DNA from: Saccharospirillum sp.
GTDB lineage: Bacteria > Pseudomonadota > Gammaproteobacteria > Pseudomonadales > Natronospirillaceae
Assembly: GCA_018402545.1 (NCBI GenBank)
Contig: JAGYIL010000001.1
Span: forward strand, 2,418,001-2,482,000
Reading direction: 5' to 3'
DNA: 64,000 bases
The position numbers and the translations under genes were made by a program. The notes under the pieces are model-generated. The model saw only the letters and a list, made by a program, of their open reading frames with translations. It did not search any database and was not told where the DNA came from. Shown here piece after piece: positions 8,339 through 17,904 of the stretch; position 1 is the first letter of the stretch, and the number at the start of each line of letters is the position of its first letter.

Positions 8339-9742
8339 TCAGTTACCCTCGCCGAAGACGGCGTTGGCGACATAGGCCTGAACCCGGACGAGTTCATTTG
8401 GCAGTACGTCATACCGCTCCGGCCGGTCGAACAGATCGGTTAGGTGGTGCGGCAATTCCGGAGATTCCAAACCAGCCTGTTTGACCGCGTCGGCAAACTT
8501 CACCGGATGGGCGGTGCCCAGGGTGATCATCGGGTCGATGGCACTGCGCCGGGTCTCCCGGGCGGCTTTGACGCCGATGGCGGTGTGCGGATCGAGCAGA
8601 TAGCCGGTTTCTTCGAACACCTGCTTGATGGTGCTGACCGTGACGGCATCGTCGACGCCGTAACTGTCGAAGACTTCACGGGCTTTGGCCAGGCGGGCTT
8701 CGTCCAGGGTGACGGTCTCGGTGTTCATCTTGTTCATCAGGTCGGCCAGAACGGCACCGTCCCGATCGTAGAGGTCAAACAACAGGCGCTCGAAGTTGCT
8801 CGATACCACAATATCCATGGATGGAGACAGGGTATGCGCCAGCGGGTGCTTTTCGTAAACGTTGTTGCTCATCACCCGGTGCAGGATGTCGTTCTGGTTG
8901 GTGGCGACGATCAACTGGCTGATCGGCAGCCCCATCTTGCGCGCGAGATAGCCGGCGAAGATGTCGCCAAAGTTTCCGGTCGGTACTGAGAACGCCATGG
9001 AGCGGTCTGGCCCACCCAGGTTCAACGAGGCGTAAAAGTAGTAAACGATCTGGGCCATGATGCGTGCCCAGTTGATCGAGTTGACCGCGACCAAACGGCG
9101 CTCACCGCGCAGGAAGGACTGATCCCCAAAGCTGGCTTTCACCATGCTCTGGCAGTCGTCGAAATTGCCTTCAACGGCCAGGTTGTAGATATTATCGCCG
9201 GTGATGGTGGTCATCTGGCGGCGTTGCACGTCGGAGACGCGGTTGTGCGGGTGCAGAATGAAAATGTCGATATTGCTGCAACGCTTGCAGCCTTCAATGG
9301 CCGCCGAGCCGGTATCACCCGAGGTCGCGCCCATGATAACCACTTTCTCACCGCGCTTTTCCAGCACATGATCGAGCATGCGTCCGAGCAGCTGCAGGGC
9401 GAAGTCCTTGAACGCCAGGGTCGGCCCCTGAAACAGTTCCAGCACGTATTCGTTGTGGTCCAGCTGGGTCAGCGGTGCAATGGCCTTGTGACCAAATACG
9501 CTGTAGGTGTCTTTCAACATGGCCGCCAGTTCATCGTCGGCGATGGCGCCATCAACAAAGGGCTTGATGATGTGAAAGGCCAGTTCGTGATACGGCAGGC
9601 CGCGCCACTGGCGAATCTCATCCAGCGAATACTCGGGCAAGACTTCCGGCACATAAAGGCCACCGTCTGAAGCCAGACCGGTTAACAAAACATCTTCAAA
9701 ACCCAGGGTTGGGGCCTGGCCCCGCGTGCTGATGTATTTCAC
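8339..9742 (-). CDS. thrC: Threonine synthase
   Basis: A 467-residue PLP enzyme converting O-phosphohomoserine to threonine, the last step of threonine synthesis. The PLP lysine is in LAFKDFALQL near residue 115 and the phosphate-binding loop is GATSGDTGSAA. The N-terminus (KYISTRGQ.P..GFEDVLL.GLASDGGLYVP) is typical of the long, bacterial/fungal-type ThrC. Start is GTG at 9742. The gene lies downstream of hom on the same strand, separated by repeat copy 2, and recJ follows five bases after its stop. Confidence 0.97.
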   Translation of the reverse strand: MKYISTRGQAPTLGFEDVLLTGLASDGGLYVPEVLPEYSLDEIRQWRGLPYHELAFHIIKPFVDGAIADDELAAMLKDTYSVFGHKAIAPLTQLDHNEYVLELFQGPTLAFKDFALQLLGRMLDHVLEKRGEKVVIMGATSGDTGSAAIEGCKRCSNIDIFILHPHNRVSDVQRRQMTTITGDNIYNLAVEGNFDDCQSMVKASFGDQSFLRGERRLVAVNSINWARIMAQIVYYFYASLNLGGPDRSMAFSVPTGNFGDIFAGYLARKMGLPISQLIVATNQNDILHRVMSNNVYEKHPLAHTLSPSMDIVVSSNFERLLFDLYDRDGAVLADLMNKMNTETVTLDEARLAKAREVFDSYGVDDAVTVSTIKQVFEETGYLLDPHTAIGVKAARETRRSAIDPMITLGTAHPVKFADAVKQAGLESPELPHHLTDLFDRPERYDVLPNELVRVQAYVANAVFGEGN

Positions 9743-9799
9743 GAATCAAGTCTCGTTAGAAAGGGTTCGGCCGGGTACAGGCCCGACGGGTGTTCAACT

Positions 9800-9979
9800 C
9801 AAGTTTCACAGTTGGCAACCAATTGAGTGTCAGGTGCCGGGGGTACCTATCCGGGGTAGTCTGCAGCAGGGATGCTGCAGTCTAGGCCCCATGGATGGGT
9901 CTACGCCGACCCCGGATAGGTACCCCCGGTGCCTGACACGGACTCATGGCACCAATGGACAACCAAACTCCGAAACTTG
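9800..9979. repeat. Intergenic long-inverted-repeat element, copy 2
   Basis: 180 bp with nested inverted arms. The outermost words are CAAGTTTC and GAAACTTG. Inside, GTGTCAGGTGCCGGGG (from 9827) pairs with its complement ending at 9939, and the arm continues into TACCTATCCGGGG. The core is the family core in reverse orientation, with hairpin CTGCAGCAGGGATGCTGCAG and the CCCCATGGATGGG palindrome. It separates hom from thrC, two genes of one pathway, so if they are co-transcribed the element lies inside the mRNA. Confidence 0.92.
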
Positions 9980-9994
9980 GGCTATAAAACCAAT

Positions 9995-11293
9995 TTAGCC
10001 ATCCAACTGTTCAACACGAATGCGAACGATCGGCTTGGTGACTGACTCCAGTGCCTGCATGGCACTGATGGCATCGTCCATCCTATGTTCACGTACCGGG
10101 TGCGTCAGGAGAATAAGTGGCACGACATCCGATTCATCTTCCGGCTCTTTCTGGATGATGGCTTCGATGTTGATGCCCTTCTCGCTCATGATGCGCGCGA
10201 TGTTGGCCATCTGGCCAATTTCATCCTTCACGGTAATGCGCAGGTAATAAGCGGTGACGATCTCACTGACCGGCAGAACTGGCATGTTCTCGGTTTCTGA
10301 ACTGTAACCCAGGTGTGGGACGTTACCGGCGTTATCAATTTCGCGGGCGATGTCGACGATGTCGGCAATTACCGACGATGCGGTCGCCTCTGAACCAGCG
10401 CCTGGGCCGTAATACATGGTCGGTCCCACTGCATCGCCTTCCACCAACACCGCATTCAATACGCCGTTCACATTCGCCAGCAGGCGCTTGGATGGCACCA
10501 GGGTCGGGTGCACTCGCAGCTCTACGCCTTCGTTGGTTTTACGGGTAAAGCCCAGATGCTTGATGCGGTAACCCAGTTCTTCAGCGTATTGGACGTCTTC
10601 CCGGGTAATTTTGGTAATGCCCTCGGTGTAAACCTTGTCGAATTGCAGCGGGATGCCGAAGGCAATGGAGGCGAGAATGGTCAGCTTGTGAGCGGCATCA
10701 ATACCTTCCACATCAAAGGTCGGATCGGCTTCTGCATAGCCCAGTGCCTGCGCTTCTTTCAGGACATCTTCAAAAGCACGGCCCTTCTCCTGCATTTCGG
10801 TCAGGATAAAGTTACCGGTGCCGTTGATGATGCCAGCCAGCCATTTGATGTCGTTGGCGACCAGGCCTTCGCGGATGCCCTTGATGATCGGGATACCACC
10901 GGCGACGGCCGCTTCATAAGTTACCACCACGCCCTGGGCTTCAGCTGCCTTGAATATCTCGTTGCCGTGGATCGCAATCATCGATTTGTTGGCGGTCACC
11001 ACATGCTTGCCATGTTTGATGGCTTCGAGCACCAGTTCTTTGGCGACATCGTTGCCGCCGATCAGTTCCACCAGGATATGAATATCCGGGTCCCGTGCAA
11101 CATCGAAGATATCGCGCGATACCTTGACGCTGCCGAGGTGGCAGGCCGGATTATCCCGACGGGCTCCAACGTGGGTAATTCGCACAGGCTTTCCGGCACG
11201 GCGCGCAATGTCTTCCAGGTTGCGCTGCATGACGTTGAAAGTACCACTGCCTACGGTACCGAGACCGCATAATCCCACATTGACTGATTTCAA
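9995..11293 (-). CDS. hom: Homoserine dehydrogenase
   Basis: A 432-residue NAD(P)-dependent enzyme reducing aspartate semialdehyde to homoserine, the branch point to threonine and methionine. The Rossmann motif GLGTVGSGT is at the N-terminus, followed by catalytic-domain segments AGIINGTGNF and EGIDAAHKL. A C-terminal ACT domain (YYLRITVKDEIGQMANIARI) is the probable threonine feedback site. I chose TTG 11293 because GAGG stands six bases upstream and the protein then starts MKSVNVGLCGLG like other Hom proteins. A longer frame reaches GTG 11350 without a ribosome site. Confidence 0.95.
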   Translation of the reverse strand: MKSVNVGLCGLGTVGSGTFNVMQRNLEDIARRAGKPVRITHVGARRDNPACHLGSVKVSRDIFDVARDPDIHILVELIGGNDVAKELVLEAIKHGKHVVTANKSMIAIHGNEIFKAAEAQGVVVTYEAAVAGGIPIIKGIREGLVANDIKWLAGIINGTGNFILTEMQEKGRAFEDVLKEAQALGYAEADPTFDVEGIDAAHKLTILASIAFGIPLQFDKVYTEGITKITREDVQYAEELGYRIKHLGFTRKTNEGVELRVHPTLVPSKRLLANVNGVLNAVLVEGDAVGPTMYYGPGAGSEATASSVIADIVDIAREIDNAGNVPHLGYSSETENMPVLPVSEIVTAYYLRITVKDEIGQMANIARIMSEKGINIEAIIQKEPEDESDVVPLILLTHPVREHRMDDAISAMQALESVTKPIVRIRVEQLDG

Positions 11294-11490
11294 AACTGAC
11301 CTCATTAACTGACTGGAATCCAACATCGGCCAGGCATACGCCGGCCGCACGGAAGGGAGCTCAAAACATACTGAGCGCGCCGCTGGGTGTCAACGCGAAA
11401 CCCGCGCCAAAGGCGGACTTTAGCCCCTGCGACCGTGATATTTTCGCAACAGGCTGTTTCATGCGCTCTTGCTCTCCTGAAACACCAATA

Positions 11491-11515
11491 AAAAAGGCAG
11501 CCGAGGCTGCCTTTT
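11491..11515 (-). terminator. Terminator after rplS
   Basis: Stem GGCAGCC/GGCTGCC extended by A/T pairs (AAAA...TTTT) with a two-base loop. Symmetric T-runs make it usable in both directions; it ends the rpsP-rimM-trmD-rplS transcript about 35 bases after rplS. Confidence 0.88.
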
Positions 11516-11549
11516 CAAGATCGTCACAGAGCGATAATCGCTCAGCGCA

Positions 11550-11915
11550 TTAACGCTTGTGATCGATTTTTTCCTTGATGCGTGCAGACTTACCTGAACG
11601 CTCACGCAGGTAGTACAGTTTGGCCTGACGCACGTCACCACGACGCTTGACTTCCACACTGTCCACAACCGGCGAGAAGGACTGGAAGGTCCGCTCAACA
11701 CCAACGCCGCTGGAGATTTTACGAACCGTGAAAGCTGAGTTCAGGCCGCGGTTACGCTTGCCGATCACTACACCTTCAAAGGCCTGCAAACGCTCACGCT
11801 CGCCTTCTTTAACTTTAACCTGAACAACCACGGTATCACCCGGGCCGAAAGCAGGGATTTCTTTGTTCATCTGTTCAGCTTCGAGCTGCTGAATAATCAA
11901 ATTTTTATTGCTCAT
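11550..11915 (-). CDS. rplS: 50S ribosomal protein L19
   Basis: A 121-residue large-subunit protein at the 30S-50S interface. The family hallmarks are present: PAFGPGDTV near the N-terminus, [43 protein letters not shown] and GKSARIKEK. The ATG at 11915 overlaps the trmD stop (TGATG) and has AGGAG seven bases upstream. It is the last gene of the rpsP-rimM-trmD-rplS operon. Confidence 0.98.
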   Translation of the reverse strand: MSNKNLIIQQLEAEQMNKEIPAFGPGDTVVVQVKVKEGERERLQAFEGVVIGKRNRGLNSAFTVRKISSGVGVERTFQSFSPVVDSVEVKRRGDVRQAKLYYLRERSGKSARIKEKIDHKR

Positions 11916-12696
11916 CAAATCGCTCCTGATCCATTGCGCGAGTTCTGCTCATTGAGATACTCGTCCAAAAGCGCCTGCTGTTCTGCGGTCATTTCCCGGT
12001 CAGCCAACAGGTCTGATCTACGTTGCCAAGTGCGCCCCAGTGCCTGCTTGAGCCGCCACCGACGAATGTTATCGTGGTGACCACTGAGCAGTACCTCCGG
12101 CACACTCATTCCATCCAGTACTTCAGGTCGTGTGTAATGTGGACAGTCCAGCAATCCATCGGCGAACGAATCTTCAACCGCTGATGCCTCATGCCCCAGT
12201 ACGCCGGGAACCTGCCGACCAATGGCATCGATAAACGCCATGGCGGCCAACTCGCCACCGCTGAGCACAAAGTCACCCAACGACCATTCCTCATCCACTT
12301 CGGTCTCGATCACACGTTCGTCGATGCCTTCATAACGGCCGCAAACGAATATCATGTGCCGATACCGCGCCAAGCTCTGTACGCCGGTCTGATCCAGTCG
12401 TCTGCCCTGAGGCGACAAATAGATCACCCTGGCCTGGTTGCCGCTGGCGGCTTTCGCTGCCTGAATCGCATCCCGCAGGGGTTGCACCTTCATCAGCATG
12501 CCAGGCCCGCCCCGAAGGGTCGGTCGTCCACGGTACGGTGTTTGTCGTGGGTATAATCGCGCGGTTCCAGAACCCGACTTCGATCAACCCCTGTTTGGCC
12601 GCCCGGCCGATCACGCCCTGATCAAAAGGATTCGAACATGTCCGGAAACAGACTCACCACACCGAACCATTGCTTGTGCTCAGGTTGAACAGCCAT
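11915..12696 (-). pseudogene. trmD: tRNA (guanine-37-N1)-methyltransferase TrmD, frame broken at three sites
   Basis: TrmD methylates G37 of tRNAs reading CCN, CUN and CGG codons and prevents +1 slippage. The family sequence is complete, but in pieces. WFGVVSLFPDMFESF starts from ATG 12696; [20 protein letters not shown] follows in a second frame, [16 protein letters not shown] in a third, and MLMKVQPL to the end reads in the frame 12499-11915. The breaks are near 12623, 12567 and 12510. The last two are explained by one missing base each: C in an expected CCCG, and G in an expected GGGGGC. Conserved knot-fold motifs [17 protein letters not shown] and GVLGHEASA are intact. Because trmD is normally essential, sequence error is at least as likely as true inactivation. 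Confidence 0.85.
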
Positions 12697-12725
12697 GTCG
12701 GCCCGCTCATCCTCTGACGGTATTG

Positions 12726-13263
12726 TCAAAACTCCGGATCCCAATCAACTCGAATCTGACCCGCTTCAAGGTCCACGTCTTTGATATATACATCCGGTAC
12801 GTACGGAATCAGGCGTTGCTGACGGTCGATACTGTCGGCACTGCCACTGACCACCAACACATCGTTGCTGGCCCCCGCACTCATCATATGATCCACCTTA
12901 CCCAGTACGACACCCTGCTCATTCACAACGCGCAAGCCTTCCAGTTGGTACCAGTAGAACTCGTCGTCAGGTAGCGTCGGCAGTTGATCACTTGTTACCC
13001 CGATATCGGCACCGCAGTACTGCTTGGCCTGGTCACGGTCATCACACCCTTCAAAGTGTGCCACCATGCCCTTGCCGTGACTGCGCCCTTATCAACGGTA
13101 ATCGGTGTCCAGCGGCCGTTCATATTGAGCAACCAGTGACCGTAATCCAGAATCCGGTCCATCGGTTCGGTATAGGAGTAGATTTTCACCCAGCCCTGAA
13201 TACCATAAACCGAGGAGACCGGCCCAGTACGATCATTTCTTCCGGTTTTCCGGCGTCATACAT
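12726..13263 (-). pseudogene. rimM: Ribosome maturation factor RimM, frame broken at two sites
   Basis: RimM helps assemble the head of the 30S subunit and binds S19. Starting at ATG 13263 (AAGGG upstream) the frame reads MYDAGKPEEMIVLGR, then shifts. VSSVYGIQGWVKIYSYTEP follows in a second frame, and after about residue 55 the sequence continues in a third frame as SHGKGMVAHFEG. It ends DLEAGQIRVDWDPEF, a typical RimM C-terminus with PRC barrel (EGLRVVNEQGVVLGKVDHM). Each break needs one extra base to restore the frame. The neighbouring rpsP is intact. The pattern matches that in trmD, 30 bases downstream, and the same caution about sequence error applies. Confidence 0.83.
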
Positions 13264-13282
13264 CAACCCTTGACTGGACGGA

Positions 13283-13534
13283 TCAGCCTTGGGCTTTCCG
13301 GTACTCTTTAAGCAGCTGGGCGACACGGTCAGAAGTCTGCGCACCCTTGCTGGCCCAGTATTCGACGCGATCCAGAGAAACGCGCAAGCGCTCTTCCTGA
13401 CCACGGGCGACCGGGTTAAAGAAACCAACACGCTCGATAAAACGCCCGTCACGGGCATTACGGCTGTCGGCTACGGAAATATGATAAAACGGGCGCTTCT
13501 TAGAACCGCCACGTGAGAGTCTAATGACTACCAT
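13283..13534 (-). CDS. rpsP: 30S ribosomal protein S16
   Basis: An 83-residue small-subunit protein. Typical features are [19 protein letters not shown] at the start, [21 protein letters not shown] in the middle, and [16 protein letters not shown]. The ATG at 13534 has AGGAGG eight bases upstream and fits the family start; a seven-codon longer frame does not. It is first in the rpsP-rimM-trmD-rplS operon. Confidence 0.98.
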   Translation of the reverse strand: MVVIRLSRGGSKKRPFYHISVADSRNARDGRFIERVGFFNPVARGQEERLRVSLDRVEYWASKGAQTSDRVAQLLKEYRKAQG

Positions 13535-13780
13535 CGCGTCCTCCTGTCTGGGCAAGCTTTGAAATCACCTGCCGTTTTGGATCTTCAGAGGGTTACCCCT
13601 GATCGCGAACCGGCTTCAGCAAGCTGAAACACTCGTTCATTAACCCAAAGTTATACCGAAAACCGGGCCCACCCCGGTTTTCAAGGCCGCGAAAGTATAC
13701 GTATTAGGGGCTGTAAATCAAGTCGCAAGGCACCCGCCGGACTTTGATTTTCCAATTTCGATGTTGCTTCCGTAGACCAG

Positions 13781-13891
13781 CACCGGGGACCGGGTGGACT
13801 CCTGTGGGGAAGTCCGCAGCAAGGATGCTGCGGTCTAGGCCCCATGGACGGGTTCACGCCGACCCCACAGGGGTCCACCCGGTGTCCGGTG
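13781..13891. repeat. Intergenic long-inverted-repeat element, copy 3
   Basis: 111 bp. Arms CACCGG...CCGGGTGGACTCCTGTGGGG and its complement. The core is in reverse orientation (CTAGGCCCCATGGACGGGTTC) with hairpin CCGCAGCAAGGATGCTGCGG. It lies between the upstream side of rpsP and the stop codon of ffh, ending only 15 bases from the latter. Confidence 0.9.
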
Positions 13892-13905
13892 CGGACCAAT
13901 GCCGA

Positions 13906-15315
13906 TCAGCCGAAGGGGCCGCGTCCGCCGCCACCCGGGAAACCGCCCGGTGGAAGGCCACCGCCGCCGCCCATCATGCCGCCCATGCCGCGCATCATCT
14001 TGGACATGCCGCCTTTCTTGCCGACCTTCTTCATCATCTTGGACATCTGCTTATGCTGTTTAAGCAAGCGATTGATGTCCTGAATCTGAGTGCCGGAGCC
14101 CATGGCGATGCGGCGCTTGCGCGAGCCGTTGATCTTGTCGGGGAAGTGGCGCTCGGCCGGAGTCATCGAATCGATGATGGCACCCATCTGTTTGAACTGC
14201 TTCTCTGCGCCCTGCATCTGACTGGCCGCCTGCCCCATCTGGCCCATGCCCGGCAGTTTGTCGACCATGCCCATCAGGCCGCCCATGCTGTCCATCTGGC
14301 GCAGCTGGTCGCGAAAATCGGCCAGATCGAAGCCTTTGCCTTTTTTCAGCTTGGCCGCGAGTTGCTCGGCCTTGCCCTTGTCGACCTTGCGTTCGACTTC
14401 TTCGATCAGCGACAGCACATCGCCCATGTCGAGAATGCGCGAGGCAACACGGTCCGGGTGAAAGGCTTCCAGGGCATCGGTTTTTTCACCCATGCCCATG
14501 AACTTGATCGGCTTGCCGGTAATGTGTCGCACCGAAAGCGCCGCACCACCCCGGGCATCGCCGTCGGCCTTGGACAGCACAACACCGGTCAGCGGCAGGG
14601 CTTCGTTGAAGGCCTTGGCGGTATTGGCCGCGTCCTGACCGGTCATGGCGTCGACCACGAACAAGGTTTCAATCGGGTTGATGGCCTTATGCAGCGCCTG
14701 AATCTCGGCCATCATGGCTTCATCGATCGCCAGTCGACCTGCGGTGTCCACAAGAACAACATCTATATACTGTTTGCGTGCCGCTGCGATGGCTGCTTCA
14801 GCGATGGCCACCGGTTTCTGGGACACATCACTCGGGAAAAACACGGCCCCGACTTCGCTGGCCAGGGTTTCGAGCTGTTTAATAGCGGCAGGACGATAGA
14901 CGTCGGCCGAAACCACCATGACCTTTTTCTTGTCGCGCTCAATCAGGTAGCGCGCCAGCTTGGCGACGGTGGTGGTTTTACCCGCCCCCTGCAGACCGGC
15001 CATCAGAATCACGGCCGGCGGCTGTGTGCTTAAATCCAGTGGTTCGCCCTGGGCACCCATAACCTCGACCAGTTCAGACTGGACGATTTTCAGGAACTGC
15101 TGGCCCGGGTTCAGGGCGTTGCTGACTTCCTGACCAACGGCGCGATCACGTACCCGGTCAATAAAGGCTTTGACGACCGGCAAGGCGACATCGGCTTCCA
15201 GCAAGGCCATGCGCACTTCGCGCAAGGTGGCCTTGATGTTGTCTTCCGTCAGTTTGGACTGACCGGAGATCTGTTTCAGCGTCTGGGACAGACGTTCGGA
15301 CAGGCTTTTAAACAT
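13906..15315 (-). CDS. ffh: Signal recognition particle GTPase Ffh
   Basis: A 469-residue SRP54 homologue that binds 4.5S RNA and delivers nascent membrane proteins to FtsY. N domain at residues 1-90; G domain with P-loop GLQGAGKTTT near residue 107, DTAGRL and KADGDARGG; then the Met-rich M domain (QMDSMGGLMGMVDKLPGMGQ, MSKMMKKVGKKGGM). The C-terminus is an extended Gly/Pro/Met tail. A second ATG one codon in (15315) gives the usual MFKSLSERL start. Divergent from ypjD, as in many gammaproteobacteria. Confidence 0.98.
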   Translation of the reverse strand: MFKSLSERLSQTLKQISGQSKLTEDNIKATLREVRMALLEADVALPVVKAFIDRVRDRAVGQEVSNALNPGQQFLKIVQSELVEVMGAQGEPLDLSTQPPAVILMAGLQGAGKTTTVAKLARYLIERDKKKVMVVSADVYRPAAIKQLETLASEVGAVFFPSDVSQKPVAIAEAAIAAARKQYIDVVLVDTAGRLAIDEAMMAEIQALHKAINPIETLFVVDAMTGQDAANTAKAFNEALPLTGVVLSKADGDARGGAALSVRHITGKPIKFMGMGEKTDALEAFHPDRVASRILDMGDVLSLIEEVERKVDKGKAEQLAAKLKKGKGFDLADFRDQLRQMDSMGGLMGMVDKLPGMGQMGQAASQMQGAEKQFKQMGAIIDSMTPAERHFPDKINGSRKRRIAMGSGTQIQDINRLLKQHKQMSKMMKKVGKKGGMSKMMRGMGGMMGGGGGLPPGGFPGGGGRGPFG

Positions 15316-15490
15316 CATGACTTCCGTGCAAGTGAGAATCGGGGCAGTATAACAGTGCGGCGCGCTGGTCTCTATGATGGCTTTTCGACCACCCCGAGCG
15401 TGCAGTCCGGTTGGGAATCGCTATCATTTATGCGACACTCAGTCACCCGACCCCGGTCGAACCCCAAACTACCCGATTCAAGGAACCTGA

Positions 15491-16285
15491 ATGCTGATCT
15501 GGCTTGCCGTCTTGGGATACATCTTCAGTGGCGCCATCGCCCTGCGTGGCCTTTACCGGGTGGAGCTGCCACCCCGGGCCTGGGTATTCTGGCCTGCCGC
15601 TGTGGCGGTTCTTGCTCATCTGTCGACGCTCGCGTCCGAAGTCATTGTGCTCGGAGCGCTGCAAATCAGCCTGACCAACGCGGCCTCGGTCATTACATTT
15701 TTCATTGTGACGGTTTTGCTCATCAGTGGCTGGTCCAAGCCGTTGCACAGCTTCTTTGCCTTTGTGTTGCCGGCCGCTGCCCTGATCATGATCGTTGTTG
15801 CGGTAACGCCGCAGGAATTTGCGCCCAGGCTTTATCAGCCGAGCGTGGTATTGCATGTATTTCTGTCCATGCTGGCTTACAGCGTCATCACCATTGCCAC
15901 CCTGATCGCCCTCTTGCTGGGCATTCAAAACCGCCAGTTACACGAGCATCACCTGAGTGGCCGGCTGAACCGGTTTTTACCGCCCTTGCAGACCATGGAG
16001 CGCTTGCTGTTCGAATGGCTGATGATCGGCTTTATCCTGCTAACCGCAGCGATGATCTCGGGCGGGCTCTTTGTTGATAATCTGCTGACCCAGGATCTGG
16101 TGCATAAAACCGTGCTCACCTTTGTCGCCTGGCTGTTTTTTGCCGTGCTGCTGTTTGGTCATTTTTACCTCGGCTGGCGTGGTGCGCTGGCCAGCAGGCT
16201 GACGGTGTTTGGTTTCATTTTTCTGATGCTGGCCTTTTTCGGCTCCAAATTCGTGCTGGAATACCTGCTGCACCGCTATGGGTAG
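15491..16285 (+). CDS. ypjD: Inner-membrane protein YpjD, CcsA/HemX-like
   Basis: A 264-residue integral membrane protein with about eight hydrophobic helices and the cytochrome c assembly (CcsA/HemX-type) fold. It has conserved His residues in helix ends, including VVLHVFLSM and VHKTVLTFVAW, and a WRG motif in GHFYLGWRG. The family is adjacent to ffh and divergent from it in many gammaproteobacteria; its precise substrate is unknown. The 172 bases between it and ffh must hold both promoters. A CorB-like gene follows on the same strand after 93 bases. Confidence 0.9.
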   Translation: MLIWLAVLGYIFSGAIALRGLYRVELPPRAWVFWPAAVAVLAHLSTLASEVIVLGALQISLTNAASVITFFIVTVLLISGWSKPLHSFFAFVLPAAALIMIVVAVTPQEFAPRLYQPSVVLHVFLSMLAYSVITIATLIALLLGIQNRQLHEHHLSGRLNRFLPPLQTMERLLFEWLMIGFILLTAAMISGGLFVDNLLTQDLVHKTVLTFVAWLFFAVLLFGHFYLGWRGALASRLTVFGFIFLMLAFFGSKFVLEYLLHRYG

Positions 16286-16378
16286 GGTTAAAATGTGCGC
16301 CAATTCCGGTTATTCCTTGACACTGAACCCCTCGCACCGCTAAAAAGCACACTTATTCGGTAATTTAGGTTCCCCACC

Positions 16379-17656
16379 TTGAACGATCTACCCATAGGCC
16401 TGCTGTTTCTTATGCTGGGCCTGCTGCTGCTATTCTCTGCATTTTTTTCCAGTTCAGAGACCAGTATGCTGTCTCTGAACCGTTATCGCCTCAAACACCT
16501 TGCCAATGAAGGCCATCGCGGCGCCACCCAGGCCCGTCGACTTCTCGATACGCCCGACCGACTGATCAGTGCCATTCTGATCGGCAATAATCTGGTCAAT
16601 ATCGCGGCAGCCTCGCTGGCGACTATCATTGCGATTCGACTGATGCCCGAACACCCGGACCTGGCTTTGGGTGTATCTACGGTCACGCTAACTCTGGTTG
16701 TTCTGATTTTTTCGGAAGTCACTCCGAAAACCCTGGCTCAGCGCTACCCTGAGAAAATCGCCTTTCCAGCTTCCTATGTCTTGCGTCCGCTTCTTGTCTT
16801 TCTGAAGCCTGCCATCTGGCTGGTTAATCTGATTGTGAAGGCTATTTTCTGGCTGATGCGCGTAGGTCACTCGCATGCTGGTCAGGAAGCTTTGTCGGCG
16901 GAAGAATTGAAGACCATTGTGAACGAGTCTGGAGACAGCCTGCCGGCGCAGCGCCAAAACATGCTGCTGGGTATTCTGGAGCTGGAAAACGTCAGTGTGA
17001 ACGACATCATGGTGCCCCGTAACGAGGTGTCGGGCATCGATATGGAAAACGACATTGATACCATTGCCGACCAGATCCGTCGCACCGAATACACCCGCTT
17101 CCCGCTCTACAAGGGCGATCTGGACAAGGTCATCGGCATTATGCACATTCGTGATGCTGCTGAATTCCTCTATGCCGATGAGCCAAGCAAGGTCATGCTG
17201 ACCAAGGCGGCGAAAGACCCTTATTTCGTGCCGGAAAACACGCCGCTGCACACTCAGTTGCTGAATTTCCAGGCACAACAGCTGCGCATGGGCCTGGTCG
17301 TCGATGAATATGGCGATATTCAGGGTCTGGTAACGCTGGAAGACTTGCTGGAAGAGATCGTCGGTGAATTCACGACCGATTTCGCCAACAGCAGCAAGGA
17401 GATTCACCCCCAGCGGGATGGCTCCTATGTAATTGACGGCACTGCCAATATCCGGGAAATCAACCGCGCACTGGGCTGGGAACTGCCCATCGATGGCCCC
17501 AAAACCCTGAATGGCCTGATTCTGGAACACATTGAAGACATCCCCGATGCCAACCTGAGCATCAAAATCGACCGCTATCTGATCGAAATCCTCCAGATCC
17601 GGGACAACGCGGTCATCGCCGCCAGAACCCGCGAGTTGCCTGCCAAGCGCAAGTAA
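16379..17656 (+). CDS. CNNM/CBS transporter-associated protein, CorB (YfjD) type
   Basis: A 425-residue membrane protein. The N-terminal CNNM/DUF21 domain (about 1-180) has several hydrophobic helices and the FFSSSETSMLSLNRYRLKH signature. Two CBS domains follow (NDIMVPRNEVSGI near 210; LLNFQAQQLRMGLVVDEYG near 290), then a C-terminal CorC_HlyC transporter-associated domain. Family members are linked to Mg/Co efflux or resistance. Start is TTG 16379 with only a weak TAGG upstream. Its place after ffh-ypjD is conserved in related bacteria and supports the call. Confidence 0.92.
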   Translation: MNDLPIGLLFLMLGLLLLFSAFFSSSETSMLSLNRYRLKHLANEGHRGATQARRLLDTPDRLISAILIGNNLVNIAAASLATIIAIRLMPEHPDLALGVSTVTLTLVVLIFSEVTPKTLAQRYPEKIAFPASYVLRPLLVFLKPAIWLVNLIVKAIFWLMRVGHSHAGQEALSAEELKTIVNESGDSLPAQRQNMLLGILELENVSVNDIMVPRNEVSGIDMENDIDTIADQIRRTEYTRFPLYKGDLDKVIGIMHIRDAAEFLYADEPSKVMLTKAAKDPYFVPENTPLHTQLLNFQAQQLRMGLVVDEYGDIQGLVTLEDLLEEIVGEFTTDFANSSKEIHPQRDGSYVIDGTANIREINRALGWELPIDGPKTLNGLILEHIEDIPDANLSIKIDRYLIEILQIRDNAVIAARTRELPAKRK

Positions 17657-17680
17657 ATCTTTATTCGGTGGCTGGATGTC

Positions 17681-17792
17681 GTGTCGGCCACCGGGTATGC
17701 CTATCCGGGGCCGGCGTGAACCCATCCATGGGGCCTAGACTTCGGCATCCATGCCTCAGACTTCCCCGGATAGGCACACCCGGCAGCCAACA
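17681..17792. repeat. Intergenic long-inverted-repeat element, copy 4
   Basis: About 112 bp. Arms CCGGGTATGCCTATCCGGGG (17691-17710) and the near-perfect complement (17764-17783). The core is in forward orientation with the CCCATCCATGGGG palindrome, but the second hairpin has become TTCGGCATCCATGCCTCAGA, a TCGGCATC variant shared with copies 7, 8 and 11. It lies downstream of the CorB-like gene. Confidence 0.9.
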
Positions 17793-17904
17793 CTCACAAG
17801 GTGGTTGCATTCAAACTATTTAAAATAAAGCTCTTCGTTTAAAACCAGCTATCCTTTCCCTGCGTATCCAGTTGTACAAATACTGATCAGAGGGGAAGTG
17901 TGTC

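Noticed and set aside
13744-15033. 429-codon open frame opposite ffh
   Set aside because: Antisense shadow of Ffh; composition is His/Leu/Ala-rich nonsense and it runs through repeat copy 3.
16688-17725. 345-codon minus-strand frame opposite the CorB-like gene
   Set aside because: Starts within repeat copy 4 and mirrors the coding frame of the transporter-associated protein; no family resemblance.
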